DNA of 64,000 bases from Dolosigranulum savutiense (lineage in GTDB: Bacteria > Bacillota > Bacilli > Lactobacillales > Carnobacteriaceae_A), in NCBI RefSeq assembly GCF_039830095.1, contig NZ_CP142435.1:992001-1056000 (forward strand), in the 5' to 3' direction. Of the stretch, positions 1 to 9,265 are shown one piece after another. The notes below the pieces were generated by a model. It worked only from the letters and a program-made list of their open reading frames with translations, searched no databases and was not told the origin of the DNA. Position 1 is the stretch's first letter; each line of letters starts with the position of its first letter. The translations under genes and the position numbers were made by a program.

Positions 1-1
1 T

Positions 2-1975
2 GGAACATTAGCTGAAGAAGCAAAAATGATGATATCTGAATCATCTTCACTAGAACTAGTACAAAAAGATGGATATATTCTACATTCTAAAGATTATAAA
101 ATTATTGATTTAGGAGATGATGAATATACTAGAGGGCGTCCACATCCAATGATTGATCCACAAACACGAATTGATAAAATCAAAGAATATGCTAATAAAG
201 ATGGAGTAGGCACTATTTTACTAGATGTTGTCCTCGGATATGGTGCTCATGAGGATATGGCTGGAGCACTAGCCCCTACGATTAAAGAGGTTAAAGAAAA
301 AGCTAAGAATCAAGGGAATATATTAAATTTTGTTGCTACTGTAGTAGGAACAGAAAATGACCCTCAAGGATATAGTGAAAGTAGAGAAAAACTTGAAGAA
401 GTAGGGGTATATGTAGAAGACTCAAATCAAAAAGCTGTAAGAAGAGCTTTAGGTTTTAGAGGAGAGAAATTTAATGAGCACGAGAAAAATTTGAAAGATT
501 ACACAGGAGAAACGGTTGATATTCCTGAAATAAGCAAAAATATTTCTGAGTTATTGTCTGAAAAGCCAAAAGTAGTAAATATTGGTATTGATAACTTTAA
601 TGAAGCTATTCGAAAATTTAAAGGAACATCAGTTCAATATAATTGGAAACCGAGAGCAGGAGGCAATAAAAAACTAATTAAAATATTAGATGAGTTAGAT
701 AAGTTAGATGAAGAAATTAACACAGAAAATAATCAAGTAATTGATAAAATTAAAAAAGCTCAACCATTTTTAGTTGATGTAGTTAAAGCAAAAGAAGTTA
801 TTTCAGAGTTCAGTGAAGTGAATGAAAAATTAATTTTACATGCTGGACCACCAATCCAATGGGAAGAAATGACTGGACCAATGAAGGGGTCTTGTATTGG
901 AGCAGCAATATTTGAAGGATGGGCAAATGATAAAGAAGAAGCAATGGAATTATTTGATAAAGGCAATATCAAATTCACACCTTGTCACCATGTAAATGCT
1001 GTAGGTCCTATGGGAGGTATTACTTCAGCTAATATGCCAGTTCTAGTTGTTGAAAACAAGCTGGAGAACATTAGAGCATATTGTACTATGAATGAAGGAA
1101 TAGGAAAAGTATTAAGATTTGGAGCTTTCTCCGAAGAAGTTGTTGAGAGATTACAATGGATGCGAGATACTTTAGGGCCAACTTTATCTAAGGCTGTAAA
1201 ATTAACAGATGAAGGCATTAATCTTAATGTAATTATTGCTAAGGCAATTACTATGGGAGATGAATTTCACCAACGGAATATTGCAGCATCACTCAATTTT
1301 CTGAAAGAAGTAGCTCCATTGATTACTAAGTTAGATATTTCTGAAGAAGAAAAATTTGAAGTAATAAAATTCCTATCTGATACAGATCAATTCTTCTTGA
1401 ACATTATGATGGCTACTGGAAAATCTATTGTAGATGTTGCAAGAAAAGAAGCTAGTGGTACAGTGGTAACAACCATGACTCGTAATGGAGTAAGATTTGG
1501 TATAAGAATAGCAGAACTGGGAAATGAATGGTTTACAGCTCCAGTAAATACTCCAAAAGGTCTATATTTCACAGGATTTTCAGAAGAAGATGGTAATCCT
1601 GATATAGGAGATAGTTCAATTACTGAAACTGTTGGTGTTGGTGGTATGTCAATGATAGCAGCACCAGGAGTAACTAGATTTGTTGGAGCAGGAGGTTTCC
1701 AAGATGCATTAGATGTAAGTAATGAAATGAGTGAAATATGTGTTGATTCCAACCAAAATTGGACTATTCCTAACTGGGATTTTAAAGGTGCGCCTACGGG
1801 GATTGATATAAGAAAAGTTGTTGAAACAGGAATTACACCTATTATAAATACTGGTATTGCACATAAAGAGCCAGGATTAGGACAAGTAGGGGCAGGTACT
1901 GTAAGAGCACCAATTGAATGTTTTGAAAAAGCTTTAGTAGCATATGCAAAATCGAAGGGTATTGAAGTTGAGTAA
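2..1975 (+). CDS. FdrA-AllG fusion, oxamate carbamoyltransferase subunits (5' partial)
   Basis: The reading frame is open from base 2, so the gene is cut by the left edge. Residues up to about 160 resemble the C-terminal part of FdrA/AllF (acyl-CoA-synthetase-like fold). After a lysine-rich linker, the remainder matches AllG/YlbE (DUF1116): LHAGPPIQWEEMTGPMKG, CHHVNAVGPMGGITSA, ITMGDEFHQRN and GVTRFVGAGG are visible. In Escherichia coli FdrA (AllF), AllG and AllH are separate proteins that together form the oxamate carbamoyltransferase of anaerobic allantoin use, turning oxalurate plus phosphate into oxamate and carbamoyl phosphate. Here two subunits are one polypeptide. The downstream DUF2877 gene and carbamate kinase complete the expected set. 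Base composition is visibly more AT-rich than in genes after 5290. The family assignment is firm; the substrate in this host is inferred. Confidence 0.88.
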   Translation, partial: GTLAEEAKMMISESSSLELVQKDGYILHSKDYKIIDLGDDEYTRGRPHPMIDPQTRIDKIKEYANKDGVGTILLDVVLGYGAHEDMAGALAPTIKEVKEKAKNQGNILNFVATVVGTENDPQGYSESREKLEEVGVYVEDSNQKAVRRALGFRGEKFNEHEKNLKDYTGETVDIPEISKNISELLSEKPKVVNIGIDNFNEAIRKFKGTSVQYNWKPRAGGNKKLIKILDELDKLDEEINTENNQVIDKIKKAQPFLVDVVKAKEVISEFSEVNEKLILHAGPPIQWEEMTGPMKGSCIGAAIFEGWANDKEEAMELFDKGNIKFTPCHHVNAVGPMGGITSANMPVLVVENKLENIRAYCTMNEGIGKVLRFGAFSEEVVERLQWMRDTLGPTLSKAVKLTDEGINLNVIIAKAITMGDEFHQRNIAASLNFLKEVAPLITKLDISEEEKFEVIKFLSDTDQFFLNIMMATGKSIVDVARKEASGTVVTTMTRNGVRFGIRIAELGNEWFTAPVNTPKGLYFTGFSEEDGNPDIGDSSITETVGVGGMSMIAAPGVTRFVGAGGFQDALDVSNEMSEICVDSNQNWTIPNWDFKGAPTGIDIRKVVETGITPIINTGIAHKEPGLGQVGAGTVRAPIECFEKALVAYAKSKGIEVE

Positions 1976-2804
1976 TAGAAGGCAAGTGAGTGAGTCTATC
2001 TTCCCAATAAATAAATTTGGGAAGATAGGCAAAATTCACAGTGTATTTGAAACGACTTTTAACATAAATGTTGGAGATCAATTGATTCACTTTAGTTTTA
2101 ATTCTAATTTTTTATCGTCATTCGGGATAAAAATTTTAGATGAAGATATTTCTTATATAAAAAAATATCTTCAAAAAAATAATATAATTTCAATCAAAGA
2201 AAATGAAATAGTTATTTATAGTAATGTAGGTATTTTGAAATTAGATTTTAGTTTAATTGATATTGTACCTTTGACAGTAGAAACTATACAAATAAACCTA
2301 GAGATGATAAAAAAATTACAAGAATTAATCAGTGAATTTGATTTTAATCAATCAGGTCTTCCAGATGATACAAGATTTAAAAATTCACTCCAAATATTAA
2401 AGACACCATACTTGAACGATCCGGATGTGTTAACTGAAATTTTGAATATCATAGTAGGTAATGGAATTGGATTAACGCCTACAGGTGATGATTTATTAAT
2501 AGGTTACATGTTTATAATGAAGATGTATGATTCTAATGTATTTGATTTATTTAGAAAAGTAATCAGCAGGGAAAAACTATCTACGACAGATATTAGTAGA
2601 GAATACTTAAGACAATGTGCGGAGGGAGTATTTAGCTCCCCATTATATAAGTTATTTGAATATATTAAAGTGAGAGATATGCTACAAGTCAAGAGACAAT
2701 TATATAAAATATCTAAATTAGGTGGAACTTCTGGACTAGATACTTTAGCCGGAATAAATGCTGGAATTGATTATATAATAGAGAGGATTAATCAAAATGG
2801 ATAA
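1968..2804 (+). CDS. allH: AllH-like DUF2877 protein, oxamate carbamoyltransferase subunit
   Basis: DUF2877/YlbF family protein. The diagnostic glycine-rich segment GNGIGLTPTGDDLLIGY lies in the middle of the protein, and SGLDTLAGINAGI near the C-terminus fits the family. I place the start at TTG 1968: GAAGGG at 1954-1959 gives an 8-base spacer, and the gene then overlaps the previous stop by 8 bases, the same overlap as at the next junction. An ATG at 1944 in the same frame has no ribosome binding site. In E. coli, AllH works with AllF and AllG in oxalurate phosphorolysis. Translational coupling on both sides argues for stoichiometric synthesis of the complex. About 278 residues, normal for the family. 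Confidence 0.82.
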   Translation: MSNRRQVSESIFPINKFGKIGKIHSVFETTFNINVGDQLIHFSFNSNFLSSFGIKILDEDISYIKKYLQKNNIISIKENEIVIYSNVGILKLDFSLIDIVPLTVETIQINLEMIKKLQELISEFDFNQSGLPDDTRFKNSLQILKTPYLNDPDVLTEILNIIVGNGIGLTPTGDDLLIGYMFIMKMYDSNVFDLFRKVISREKLSTTDISREYLRQCAEGVFSSPLYKLFEYIKVRDMLQVKRQLYKISKLGGTSGLDTLAGINAGIDYIIERINQNG

Positions 2805-4032
2805 AAAAATAACAACTGTAAGTGATAAATATTGGATTAAAATAGTTATTCTATTTTTTCTAGGATGGATATTAATGTATGGAACACGAACTATATTTAA
2901 TCCTATCATGGAAACAATAGGAGGAGAATTTGAACTAAGTAACACAGATTTAGGTTTAGCTAATAGTATTTTTTTCTTAACATATGCAATCGCTCAAATT
3001 CCGTCAGGTATATTTGGTGATAAATATGGACGTAAATTAGTTATTTCTTTAGGTTTTATAGGATTAGCAGTAACAACATTTTTAAGTGGTTTAGCCTCTA
3101 CTTTTGCTATGTTTTTAGTTATTCGAGCTCTTGCAGGAGTTGCTCAGGGAGCGTACTATGGTCCTCAATATGCAATGTCAAGTGAAGCTATTCCTAAAGA
3201 TAAAGTAACTCTAGGAAATGCGTTGATTAATAGTGGTATGGCTTTTGGTACATCAGGAGGTTATTTACTATCTAGTTTTTTAGTGCTAGAACAAGGGAAA
3301 GAATGGGGGCAACCATTCTTTTGGACAGCTATTCCAACAGTTATTGTAGGGATATTATTCTATACAATGCTTAAAGAAAAGGTAGTTGTAGAAAATGAAC
3401 AAAAACAAGAGGAATCATTGGAAGAAATAGAAGAGGATCCTTCTTTAAAAAAGATATTTACGGATAAAAATTTATTAGCTACATTTACATTAGTTTTTAC
3501 AAGTATCTATGCTAATTTTGTAATATTAACTTGGTTGCCATCATTTTTAATTGTTGAAAGAGGTTTTGAAGGTGGTAGTGTAGGATTTATTTCTTCACTT
3601 GTACCGTGGTTTTCAATTCCAGGTGCTTTATTCTTTGCATATATGAAGGATAAAGTTGGAAGTACTAAAAAGCTAGTATTATTCTTGATGCCTTTAGCAG
3701 CAATATCTGTCATTCTGATAGCACTAGTGCAAGATAAAACACTATTAATCTCAGGACTAATTCTATATGGAGTAACAGGAAAATTAGCACTAGATCCAAT
3801 ATTAATCTCGTATGTAAATGAGTTTGCTCCTTTAGGAGGATTATCTACAACACTCAGTGCTTATAATTTTATCGGGATGTCAGGATCTATATTAGCTCCA
3901 TATCTTACAGGTTTTTTAGCAGATATACAGGGGTCAATGCAAATTGGATTTTACTTAGCGGCAGGGCTTTTAATTGTTGGTATGTTCGTGTTCTTACTGG
4001 TTGCACAAGATAGTCAACTAAGTGAATCTTAG
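2797..4032 (+). CDS. MFS transporter of the oxamate/allantoin-type operon
   Basis: A 411-residue major facilitator with about 12 membrane spans. The GDKYGRK motif between helices 2 and 3 is the classic MFS loop signature, and a charged central loop rich in Glu (around residues 195-215) separates the two halves. It begins inside the stop region of allH (8-base overlap), so it belongs to the same transcript. Fold and topology resemble the anion:cation symporter branch, which moves organic anions. Uptake of a ureide (allantoin, allantoate, oxalurate) or export of the oxamate end product would both fit the context. The substrate cannot be read from the sequence. Confidence 0.82.
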   Translation: MDKKITTVSDKYWIKIVILFFLGWILMYGTRTIFNPIMETIGGEFELSNTDLGLANSIFFLTYAIAQIPSGIFGDKYGRKLVISLGFIGLAVTTFLSGLASTFAMFLVIRALAGVAQGAYYGPQYAMSSEAIPKDKVTLGNALINSGMAFGTSGGYLLSSFLVLEQGKEWGQPFFWTAIPTVIVGILFYTMLKEKVVVENEQKQEESLEEIEEDPSLKKIFTDKNLLATFTLVFTSIYANFVILTWLPSFLIVERGFEGGSVGFISSLVPWFSIPGALFFAYMKDKVGSTKKLVLFLMPLAAISVILIALVQDKTLLISGLILYGVTGKLALDPILISYVNEFAPLGGLSTTLSAYNFIGMSGSILAPYLTGFLADIQGSMQIGFYLAAGLLIVGMFVFLLVAQDSQLSES

Positions 4033-4059
4033 TAAATAAAAAATAGACAGGGGGATATT

Positions 4060-5277
4060 ATGAAATTTACAGAGAGATTAAAAAATATTGGTCCCGCTGC
4101 TATTGTTACTGGTGCATTTATTGGTCCAGGGACAATTACTACAACTACTATATCAGGAATAAAGTATAAGTATAATTTACTCTGGGTCGTACTATTTGCA
4201 ACAATTTCATTATACATTTTAATGGAGATGGCAGGAAGAGTAGGAATAATTAGTGGTAAGAGTATAACTGAAATAATAACAAAGTATACAAGAAATAAGT
4301 ATTTGAAGTTATGTTTAAAGATACTGATATCTAGTACACTTATTTCAGTTGCATTTGGATTTGAAGCAGGAAATATAACGGGTGCTAGCGTAGGGTTAGG
4401 GGATTTATTTGGAATTAATCAATTTGTAGCATCTATAATTTTAGGTATATGTATATTATATGTTACCTATGTAGGAACTGCTCAAACAGTAGAAAAATTT
4501 ATGTCTATAATAGTTGGAATAATGGGAATTATTTTTGCGATAACAATGTTTTGGGTAAAACCAAATTTTACTGAAGTAGCTCAAGGTATGATCCCATCGA
4601 GTATTAATTTAGAATCGTCAGGCGAAGCTATTGCACTCATTGGAACAATTCTAATAGGTATTAATTTACTGATGCAGACAATTACAAATGGAGAAAAGTG
4701 GAAAAGTAATGAAGATCTTAAGTATTCAAAGATTGATTCGTTTATTAATGTTAGTGTAGGGGGACTGATTGCTACAGCTCTAATTGTAACTTCGGGTAGT
4801 ATTTTATATGGTTATTCAGAAGGAGTAGTTCAATCTCCAATTATATATTCACAAATGCTAGAACCAATATTGGGAAAATATGCAAGGCAGGTAGGTAATA
4901 TAGGATTAATTGCAGCAGGATTCTCGTCAGCTGTTGCAACTCCATTAATATTGAAAACAGTTTTATCTAGGATGATGAAGTGGGATATTAATGATTGGAA
5001 ATCTAAATTACTAAGTACACTAGGGGTTGTTTTTGGTATATTATTTTCAGCTTTTGGTAAGAAACCAATTCAGATAATAGTTTTTGCATCAGCTTTAAGT
5101 GGGATATCATTACCTGTTTTGACTATATGTATTTTGATATCTGCAAATATTAAACAGGAAATGGGCAGATACAAAAATACTAGAATTCAAAATATATTAG
5201 GTATCGTTGTTGTTTTATTGACAACATTATTAGCAATTAATACTTTAATTAATTTTATTAGTTTCATTAAGCAATAG
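4060..5277 (+). CDS. Divergent NRAMP-like membrane transporter
   Basis: A 405-residue protein with about 11 hydrophobic spans and the overall NRAMP/SLC11 pattern, starting [17 protein letters not shown]. Canonical NRAMP metal carriers have DPGN in the unwound part of helix 1 and a Met-Pro-His element in helix 6. Here the helix 1 motif reads GPGT and the helix 6 region reads [16 protein letters not shown], so the Asp, Asn and Met metal ligands are missing. The fold is therefore NRAMP-related, but Mn2+/Fe2+ transport is doubtful. It sits between the MFS carrier and carbamate kinase with short gaps (27 and 13 bases) and good ribosome binding sites. An organic or other cationic substrate linked to purine or ureide use is possible. 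Composition is AT-rich like its upstream neighbours. Confidence 0.72.
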   Translation: MKFTERLKNIGPAAIVTGAFIGPGTITTTTISGIKYKYNLLWVVLFATISLYILMEMAGRVGIISGKSITEIITKYTRNKYLKLCLKILISSTLISVAFGFEAGNITGASVGLGDLFGINQFVASIILGICILYVTYVGTAQTVEKFMSIIVGIMGIIFAITMFWVKPNFTEVAQGMIPSSINLESSGEAIALIGTILIGINLLMQTITNGEKWKSNEDLKYSKIDSFINVSVGGLIATALIVTSGSILYGYSEGVVQSPIIYSQMLEPILGKYARQVGNIGLIAAGFSSAVATPLILKTVLSRMMKWDINDWKSKLLSTLGVVFGILFSAFGKKPIQIIVFASALSGISLPVLTICILISANIKQEMGRYKNTRIQNILGIVVVLLTTLLAINTLINFISFIKQ

Positions 5278-5290
5278 AAGGAGAGATATT

Positions 5291-6238
5291 ATGTCAAAAC
5301 GAAAGATTGTAGTAGCACTTGGTGGGAACGCGATTTTATCCGATAGCCCAACCGCAGAAGCACAAAAACAGGCCTTAAAAGATACAGCCAAACAATTGGT
5401 AAAACTAGTTAAAAATGGCGATGAATTAATTATTACACATGGGAACGGCCCACAAGTGGGGAACTTGCTCTTACAAAATATTGCAGCCGATTCGGAGAAA
5501 AACCCAGCCTTTCCACTTGATTCTTTAGTAGCCATGACTGAAGGAAGTATTGGCTTTTGGTTACAAAATGCGATGCAAAATGAATTAACAAAAGCAGGTA
5601 TTGACAAGTCAGTCGCTACTGTGGTGACCCAAGTTTTAGTTGATAAGGAAGATCCAGCGTTCGAAAACCCAACAAAACCGATTGGACCATTTTATAGTGA
5701 AGAAGAAGCGAAAGCGGAGATGGAAAAATCGAATGACACCTTTAAAGAAGATGCTGGTCGTGGCTGGCGAAAAGTTGTGCCATCACCAAAACCAAAAGGC
5801 ATTAAAGAAATTGACGCGATTCAAACATTAATTGACAACAAACAATTAGTGATTGCAGGTGGTGGTGGCGGAATCCCTGTCGTAGAGACAGCAGATGGCA
5901 CTTTAGAAGGTGTTGAAGCTGTTATTGATAAGGACTTTGCATCTCAAACCTTGGCGGGTTTAATCGATGCCGACTTATTTATCGTTCTAACGGGAGTTGA
6001 TAATGTGTATGTCAACTTCAACCAACCAGATCAGAAAAAATTGGAAAGTGTGACAGTCGCTGAATTAGAAGAGTATATCCAACAAGATCAATTCGCACCG
6101 GGGAGTATGTTGCCAAAAGTTCAAGCAACGATGGCCTTCGTGAGCGAAAAACCTGGAAGTAAAGCCGTTATTACCTCACTGGAGAACTTAGAGAATTTAA
6201 TCGAATCTGACGCAGGAACAATTATTACAGCCGAATAA
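5291..6238 (+). CDS. arcC: Carbamate kinase
   Basis: A 315-residue carbamate kinase with ALGGNAIL at the N-terminus, [35 protein letters not shown] and the C-terminal GSMLPKVQA segment, all typical. It transfers phosphate from carbamoyl phosphate to ADP, giving ATP, ammonia and CO2. As last gene of the operon it would harvest the carbamoyl phosphate released by AllFGH, the role of AllK in E. coli. It starts 13 bases after the NRAMP-like gene behind AAGGAGAG. Codon use and GC content change abruptly here to the style of the rest of the window, so it may be a resident arc-type kinase joined to an acquired AT-rich block. The symbol could equally be allK. Confidence 0.93.
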   Translation: MSKRKIVVALGGNAILSDSPTAEAQKQALKDTAKQLVKLVKNGDELIITHGNGPQVGNLLLQNIAADSEKNPAFPLDSLVAMTEGSIGFWLQNAMQNELTKAGIDKSVATVVTQVLVDKEDPAFENPTKPIGPFYSEEEAKAEMEKSNDTFKEDAGRGWRKVVPSPKPKGIKEIDAIQTLIDNKQLVIAGGGGGIPVVETADGTLEGVEAVIDKDFASQTLAGLIDADLFIVLTGVDNVYVNFNQPDQKKLESVTVAELEEYIQQDQFAPGSMLPKVQATMAFVSEKPGSKAVITSLENLENLIESDAGTIITAE

Positions 6239-6249
6239 TAAATATGCAC

Positions 6250-6283
6250 CAAGAGCCGATATCCTATAAACTATCGGCTCTTC
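6250..6283 (+). terminator. Stem-loop after carbamate kinase
   Basis: AAGAGCCGATA pairs with TATCGGCTCTT across a short loop, an 11-bp stem beginning 12 bases after the arcC stop. The expected T-tract is missing because the group II intron begins a few bases after the stem. This is the usual insertion context of class C introns. Confidence 0.75.
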
Positions 6284-6287
6284 GGTA

Positions 6288-7201
6288 GTGCGCCCGGCAT
6301 GGGCGACAACTTGGTGGTGAAAGTCCACTATGAGCCTTTACAGTAGGAATTATTAGCCAAAGGCAAGGTTGTCTATCGTGAGGTGGAATCTAAAGGAAGC
6401 CAAAGGCAAACACCTGCACTGACGAACAGAAATCTCATAAAGAAGGCCGGATAGGTATGGATAAGTTTGCCAAACAAAGTGAAGTCCAATACTGTACGAA
6501 CACCGTCAGGTAAATGAGGCAGTGATACGGTATGACTGTTCAAGAAGTTGAGCATCATATTGGAGAATATTATCCATATATCAGAAAGAAGTTACTCAAT
6601 GGAACGTATCAACTACAACCAGTGAGACGAGTGGAAATTCCGAAAGGTAATGGAAAAACCCGGAAGCTGGGTATACCAGTAGCACGTGATCGAGTAATCC
6701 AAATGGCTATTAAACAGATAATTGAGCCTATAATAGATAAACACTTTTCTAATAGTAGTCATGGATTTCGACCAGGAATATTTGTGGAGATTGTGAAAGA
6801 GATCAACCAAGTGACTCAAGGTTGGATTAATTACTTTGGGTTAGGTTTTGTTAAAAGCTTCGTGAGAAGGACTGAAGAGTGGTTTCGAAGGCGACTTAGA
6901 CAGCTTATATTGAAACGTTGGAAGAAATGCTCAACCAAGATTAAGATGCTTCAGAAATATGGACTAACAGAAGATGAGGCAAAACGAATTGCCTTCTCTC
7001 GGAAAGCCTATTGGCATCTATCTCAAACATATGAAGTCAATAAGGCAATTACAACAAAGAGACTCCACAAATGGGGATTAAAATCATTAACCACCGTAGC
7101 GGAGTCTGCTTATGCAAGGTATTGAACCGCCGTATACGGATCCGTACGTACGGTGGTGTGAGAGGTCGACTAGTCAATTAATGGCTAGTCTCCTACTCGA
7201 T
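6288..7201 (+). mobile_element. Degenerate group II intron
   Basis: The 5' end GTGCGCCCGGCATGGGCGAC is a typical group II intron start. It is followed by a GC-richer structured region, a damaged maturase frame, and a 3' end with a domain V-like hairpin (about 7126-7165), a domain VI-like hairpin (GACTAGT paired with GGCTAGTC, 7168-7190) and a terminal AT at 7200-7201. Total length is about 0.9 kb against roughly 1.9 kb for a complete bacterial intron of this kind. Insertion directly after a terminator stem and a maturase without an endonuclease domain both suggest class C, but I did not fold the RNA. Confidence 0.8.
6532..7125 (+). pseudogene. Group II intron reverse transcriptase/maturase, internally deleted
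   Basis: The frame encodes the end of RT block 0/1 (VQEVEHHIGEYYPYIRKKLL), RT blocks 1-2 (RRVEIPKGNGKTRKLGIP, RVIQMAIKQIIEPI, FSNSSHGFRPG) and then jumps straight to the maturase X domain (QGWINYFG to the C-terminus). The whole palm region with the YADD catalytic pair is absent, and the N-terminal residues before DGMTV are also lost, since a stop codon lies just upstream in frame. At 197 residues it is less than half of a normal intron-encoded protein of about 420. No endonuclease domain follows. It cannot be an active reverse transcriptase; the maturase domain alone might still bind RNA. Confidence 0.85.
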
Positions 7202-7235
7202 TGCCCCCAACAGTTGGAGTTTTGAATAGTGACGA

Positions 7236-7440
7236 TTAAGCACGTGATTGAGTGGTTTGTTTCCGGTAATTAACCGGAGATAAGCCGCTCAATTTTATTT
7301 TTACTCGATCGTTATTGTAGAAATGAATGTAGTTTCTGATTCTGCGTTTGAGTTCGACATAAGATATTTTATTTTGACTATAATATATTTTTGCTTTAAG
7401 AGTCTAAAGAAATTTTCCATCGGTGACCAGTTTCTGAAGT
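7236..7440 (-). pseudogene. 3' remnant of an IS3-family (IS150-group) transposase
   Basis: Read on the minus strand, this gives NWSPMENFFRLLKQ, then after a one-base frameshift NYIHFYNNDRVKIKLSGLSP and a short tail to a stop at 7236. These are the last conserved segments of IS3-family OrfB (DNSPMENFFG and YIxxYNxxRIKxKLxGLSP), holding the final catalytic Glu region. The rest of the element is missing. The segment CCCCCAACAGTTGGAG just outside may be its terminal inverted repeat. It abuts the group II intron, so mobile elements have accumulated here. Confidence 0.75.
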
Positions 7441-7673
7441 GGAAAGGATGTCGTAAATCGACGATTCACCTGATTTCTGGCCACTTTACCTACTTTTCCT
7501 TTATAGAAATAGCACTACACAGCATAGTATTATTAAAGAATAGCGATGCTGTTGATTTAGAATACTTTGATTATCTTTTTAACCAACTGTCAATGAAAGA
7601 ATTAACGGATGAGACGATTAGTCTGTTAATTGACGAGTTGAAGTGTAGTTCTGATTCGTTGGCTAAAAACTAA
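7323..7673 (+). CDS. Doubtful ORF over the IS remnant, unknown C-terminal part
   Basis: A 116-codon frame whose first third lies antisense to the IS3 remnant and is probably not genuine. The last 60 residues (rich in Leu, Asp and Glu, ending in LIDELKCSSDSLAKN) have a normal protein composition and may be the tail of an older gene truncated by the insertion. No convincing ribosome binding site precedes the ATG. I do not recognise a family. Treat it as a remnant unless homologues show otherwise. Confidence 0.2.
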   Translation: MNVVSDSAFEFDIRYFILTIIYFCFKSLKKFSIGDQFLKWKGCRKSTIHLISGHFTYFSFIEIALHSIVLLKNSDAVDLEYFDYLFNQLSMKELTDETISLLIDELKCSSDSLAKN

Positions 7674-7841
7674 ATGTAACTGACGAGGTAATAAATAAAA
7701 ATTCCCGAGTAATGCGATATTTACTTAGTTTAAAGAGTACCTTCAAAAATTAACAATGAACTCTATAAAATGTTTCAACAATTATATGTAAAATCTATCT
7801 ATATTCCTAAAATCCTGATACCGGTAACAGCTGAAAAACTA

Positions 7842-7870
7842 TTGCAATTAAATCGCGCATCTAATAAAAT
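7842..7870 (+). promoter_or_regulatory. Promoter of the maltodextrin operon
   Basis: TTGCAA at 7842-7847 and TAAAAT at 7865-7870 are separated by 17 bases. The first gene starts at 7915. Confidence 0.6.
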
Positions 7871-7875
7871 TATAT

Positions 7876-7889
7876 TGTAAACGCTTGAG
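7876..7889 (+). promoter_or_regulatory. Candidate cre or LacI-family operator
   Basis: TGTAAACGCTTGAG matches the left half and the CG core of the cre consensus TGWAANCGNTNWCA but not the last three positions. It lies 6 bases after the -10 box, where binding of CcpA or a MalR-type repressor would block transcription. This suits a maltodextrin operon, but the match is imperfect. Confidence 0.4.
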
Positions 7890-7914
7890 AATAAAAGAGA
7901 AAGAAGGAAAAGAA

Positions 7915-9192
7915 ATGAATAAATTTTATAAAGCAGGTTTATTATTAACGACAGCAGGCTTGCTCGCTGCATGTAGCAGTGGCGGCGGTGCTGATGTGGC
8001 AGAAGAGACACAAGGTGGGGAGCCAAAAGCAACCTTGAGCGAAGGCGATATTCCTGAGAAGCCAGAAAAACTTCAGATGTGGGTCAACAATGAAGATGCT
8101 CAAATCGAAGCTTACGAAGAAATTACGCAGAAATTCACGGAAGAAACAGGTATTGAAGTTGAGATGACACCTTACGATATGTTGGAACAGACAGAGGGAA
8201 TGAGCTTAGATGGTCCTTCTGGGCAAGGAGCCGACTTATTCTTCCAACCGCACGACCGAGTAGGGGATGTTTATCACCAAGGTCTGGCAGCAGAGTTAGA
8301 ATTTACAGATGAGCAATTAGCGAAGTTAGAAGAATACAATGAAGATGCGGTCAGCTCATTCAACTACGAAGGTGCACAGATGGGAATTCCAGCTGTTGTT
8401 GAAACGTACGCGATGTTTATTAATACTGATATTGTTGATAAAGTGCCCGAAACAGCGGAAGACTTATTGGAATTAGCGCGTGAGAAGACAGAAGGCGACC
8501 AATATGGATTCTTAGCAGATATGCAAAACTTGTACTTCATGTACCCATTCATTACATCAGAAGGTGCTTACTTGTTTGGCCAAGATGATACAGGTCACTA
8601 TGATGCATCAGATATTGGATTGAATACACCAGAAGCAGTCTCAGCGTTAGAATACTACCAAACATTCTTTAATGAAAAATTGATTCCTGAAGGGACTGAC
8701 TTAGAAGTTGCAGCTAGTCTATTCCAAGATGGAAAAGTGGGTGCCATTATTGACGGACCTTGGGCAATCCCACAACACCGTGAAGCATTAGGAGATAAAT
8801 TACAAGTTATCGAAATGCCTAAATACAATGGTGAAGCAATGAAGACGTTTGCGGGGAACAAAGGTTGGTTAGTGAACGAATACTCTGAGAACAAATACTG
8901 GGCAACTGAATTAGCACTTCACTTAACAAGTGCAGAAAGCTCACAAATTTACTACGAAAAAGCCGGTGAATTACCAGCTCATAAAAATGTAACAATTGAA
9001 GATGAATTCATGCAACCAATCTTCGAACAAACGAAAAATTCAAATCCAATGCCAAACATTCCAGAAATGGGACAAGTTTGGGATCCAATGGCAGACGCCT
9101 TCACCTTTATCCAAAAAGGAGAAAGTCCACAAGAAATCTTAGATGAAACAGTTGAACAAATTAAAGCTGACATCCAAATGATGGGACAATAA
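7915..9192 (+). CDS. Maltodextrin/maltose ABC importer, substrate-binding lipoprotein
   Basis: A 425-residue solute-binding protein of the MalE/MdxE family. The signal peptide ends in the lipobox LLAAC followed by a Ser/Gly linker, so it is anchored to the outer face of the membrane. The mature part has the two-lobe MalE pattern (LQMWVNNEDAQIEAY, DLFFQPHDRVGDVY, DGPWAIPQH). I start at ATG 7915, with AGAAGG about 8 bases upstream; a longer frame from 7885 would put charged residues in front of the signal peptide. The two permeases and a pullulanase follow, so imported sugars are probably linear maltodextrins released from glycogen or starch. Expression of this gene is likely higher than that of the permeases because a hairpin follows it. 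Confidence 0.9.
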   Translation: MNKFYKAGLLLTTAGLLAACSSGGGADVAEETQGGEPKATLSEGDIPEKPEKLQMWVNNEDAQIEAYEEITQKFTEETGIEVEMTPYDMLEQTEGMSLDGPSGQGADLFFQPHDRVGDVYHQGLAAELEFTDEQLAKLEEYNEDAVSSFNYEGAQMGIPAVVETYAMFINTDIVDKVPETAEDLLELAREKTEGDQYGFLADMQNLYFMYPFITSEGAYLFGQDDTGHYDASDIGLNTPEAVSALEYYQTFFNEKLIPEGTDLEVAASLFQDGKVGAIIDGPWAIPQHREALGDKLQVIEMPKYNGEAMKTFAGNKGWLVNEYSENKYWATELALHLTSAESSQIYYEKAGELPAHKNVTIEDEFMQPIFEQTKNSNPMPNIPEMGQVWDPMADAFTFIQKGESPQEILDETVEQIKADIQMMGQ

Positions 9193-9209
9193 AAGCTAAA
9201 GATTAAGAT

Positions 9210-9238
9210 AAATAGGAAGGTTTATCCTTCCTATTTTA
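9210..9238 (+). terminator. Intercistronic hairpin after the binding-protein gene
   Basis: AATAGGAAGG (9211-9220) pairs with CCTTCCTATT (9226-9235) around a short loop, followed by a weak T-run. It probably acts as partial terminator or mRNA stabiliser, giving more binding protein than permease. Confidence 0.65.
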
Positions 9239-9265
9239 TCTTAAGAAATGAAAGGAATGACATGA

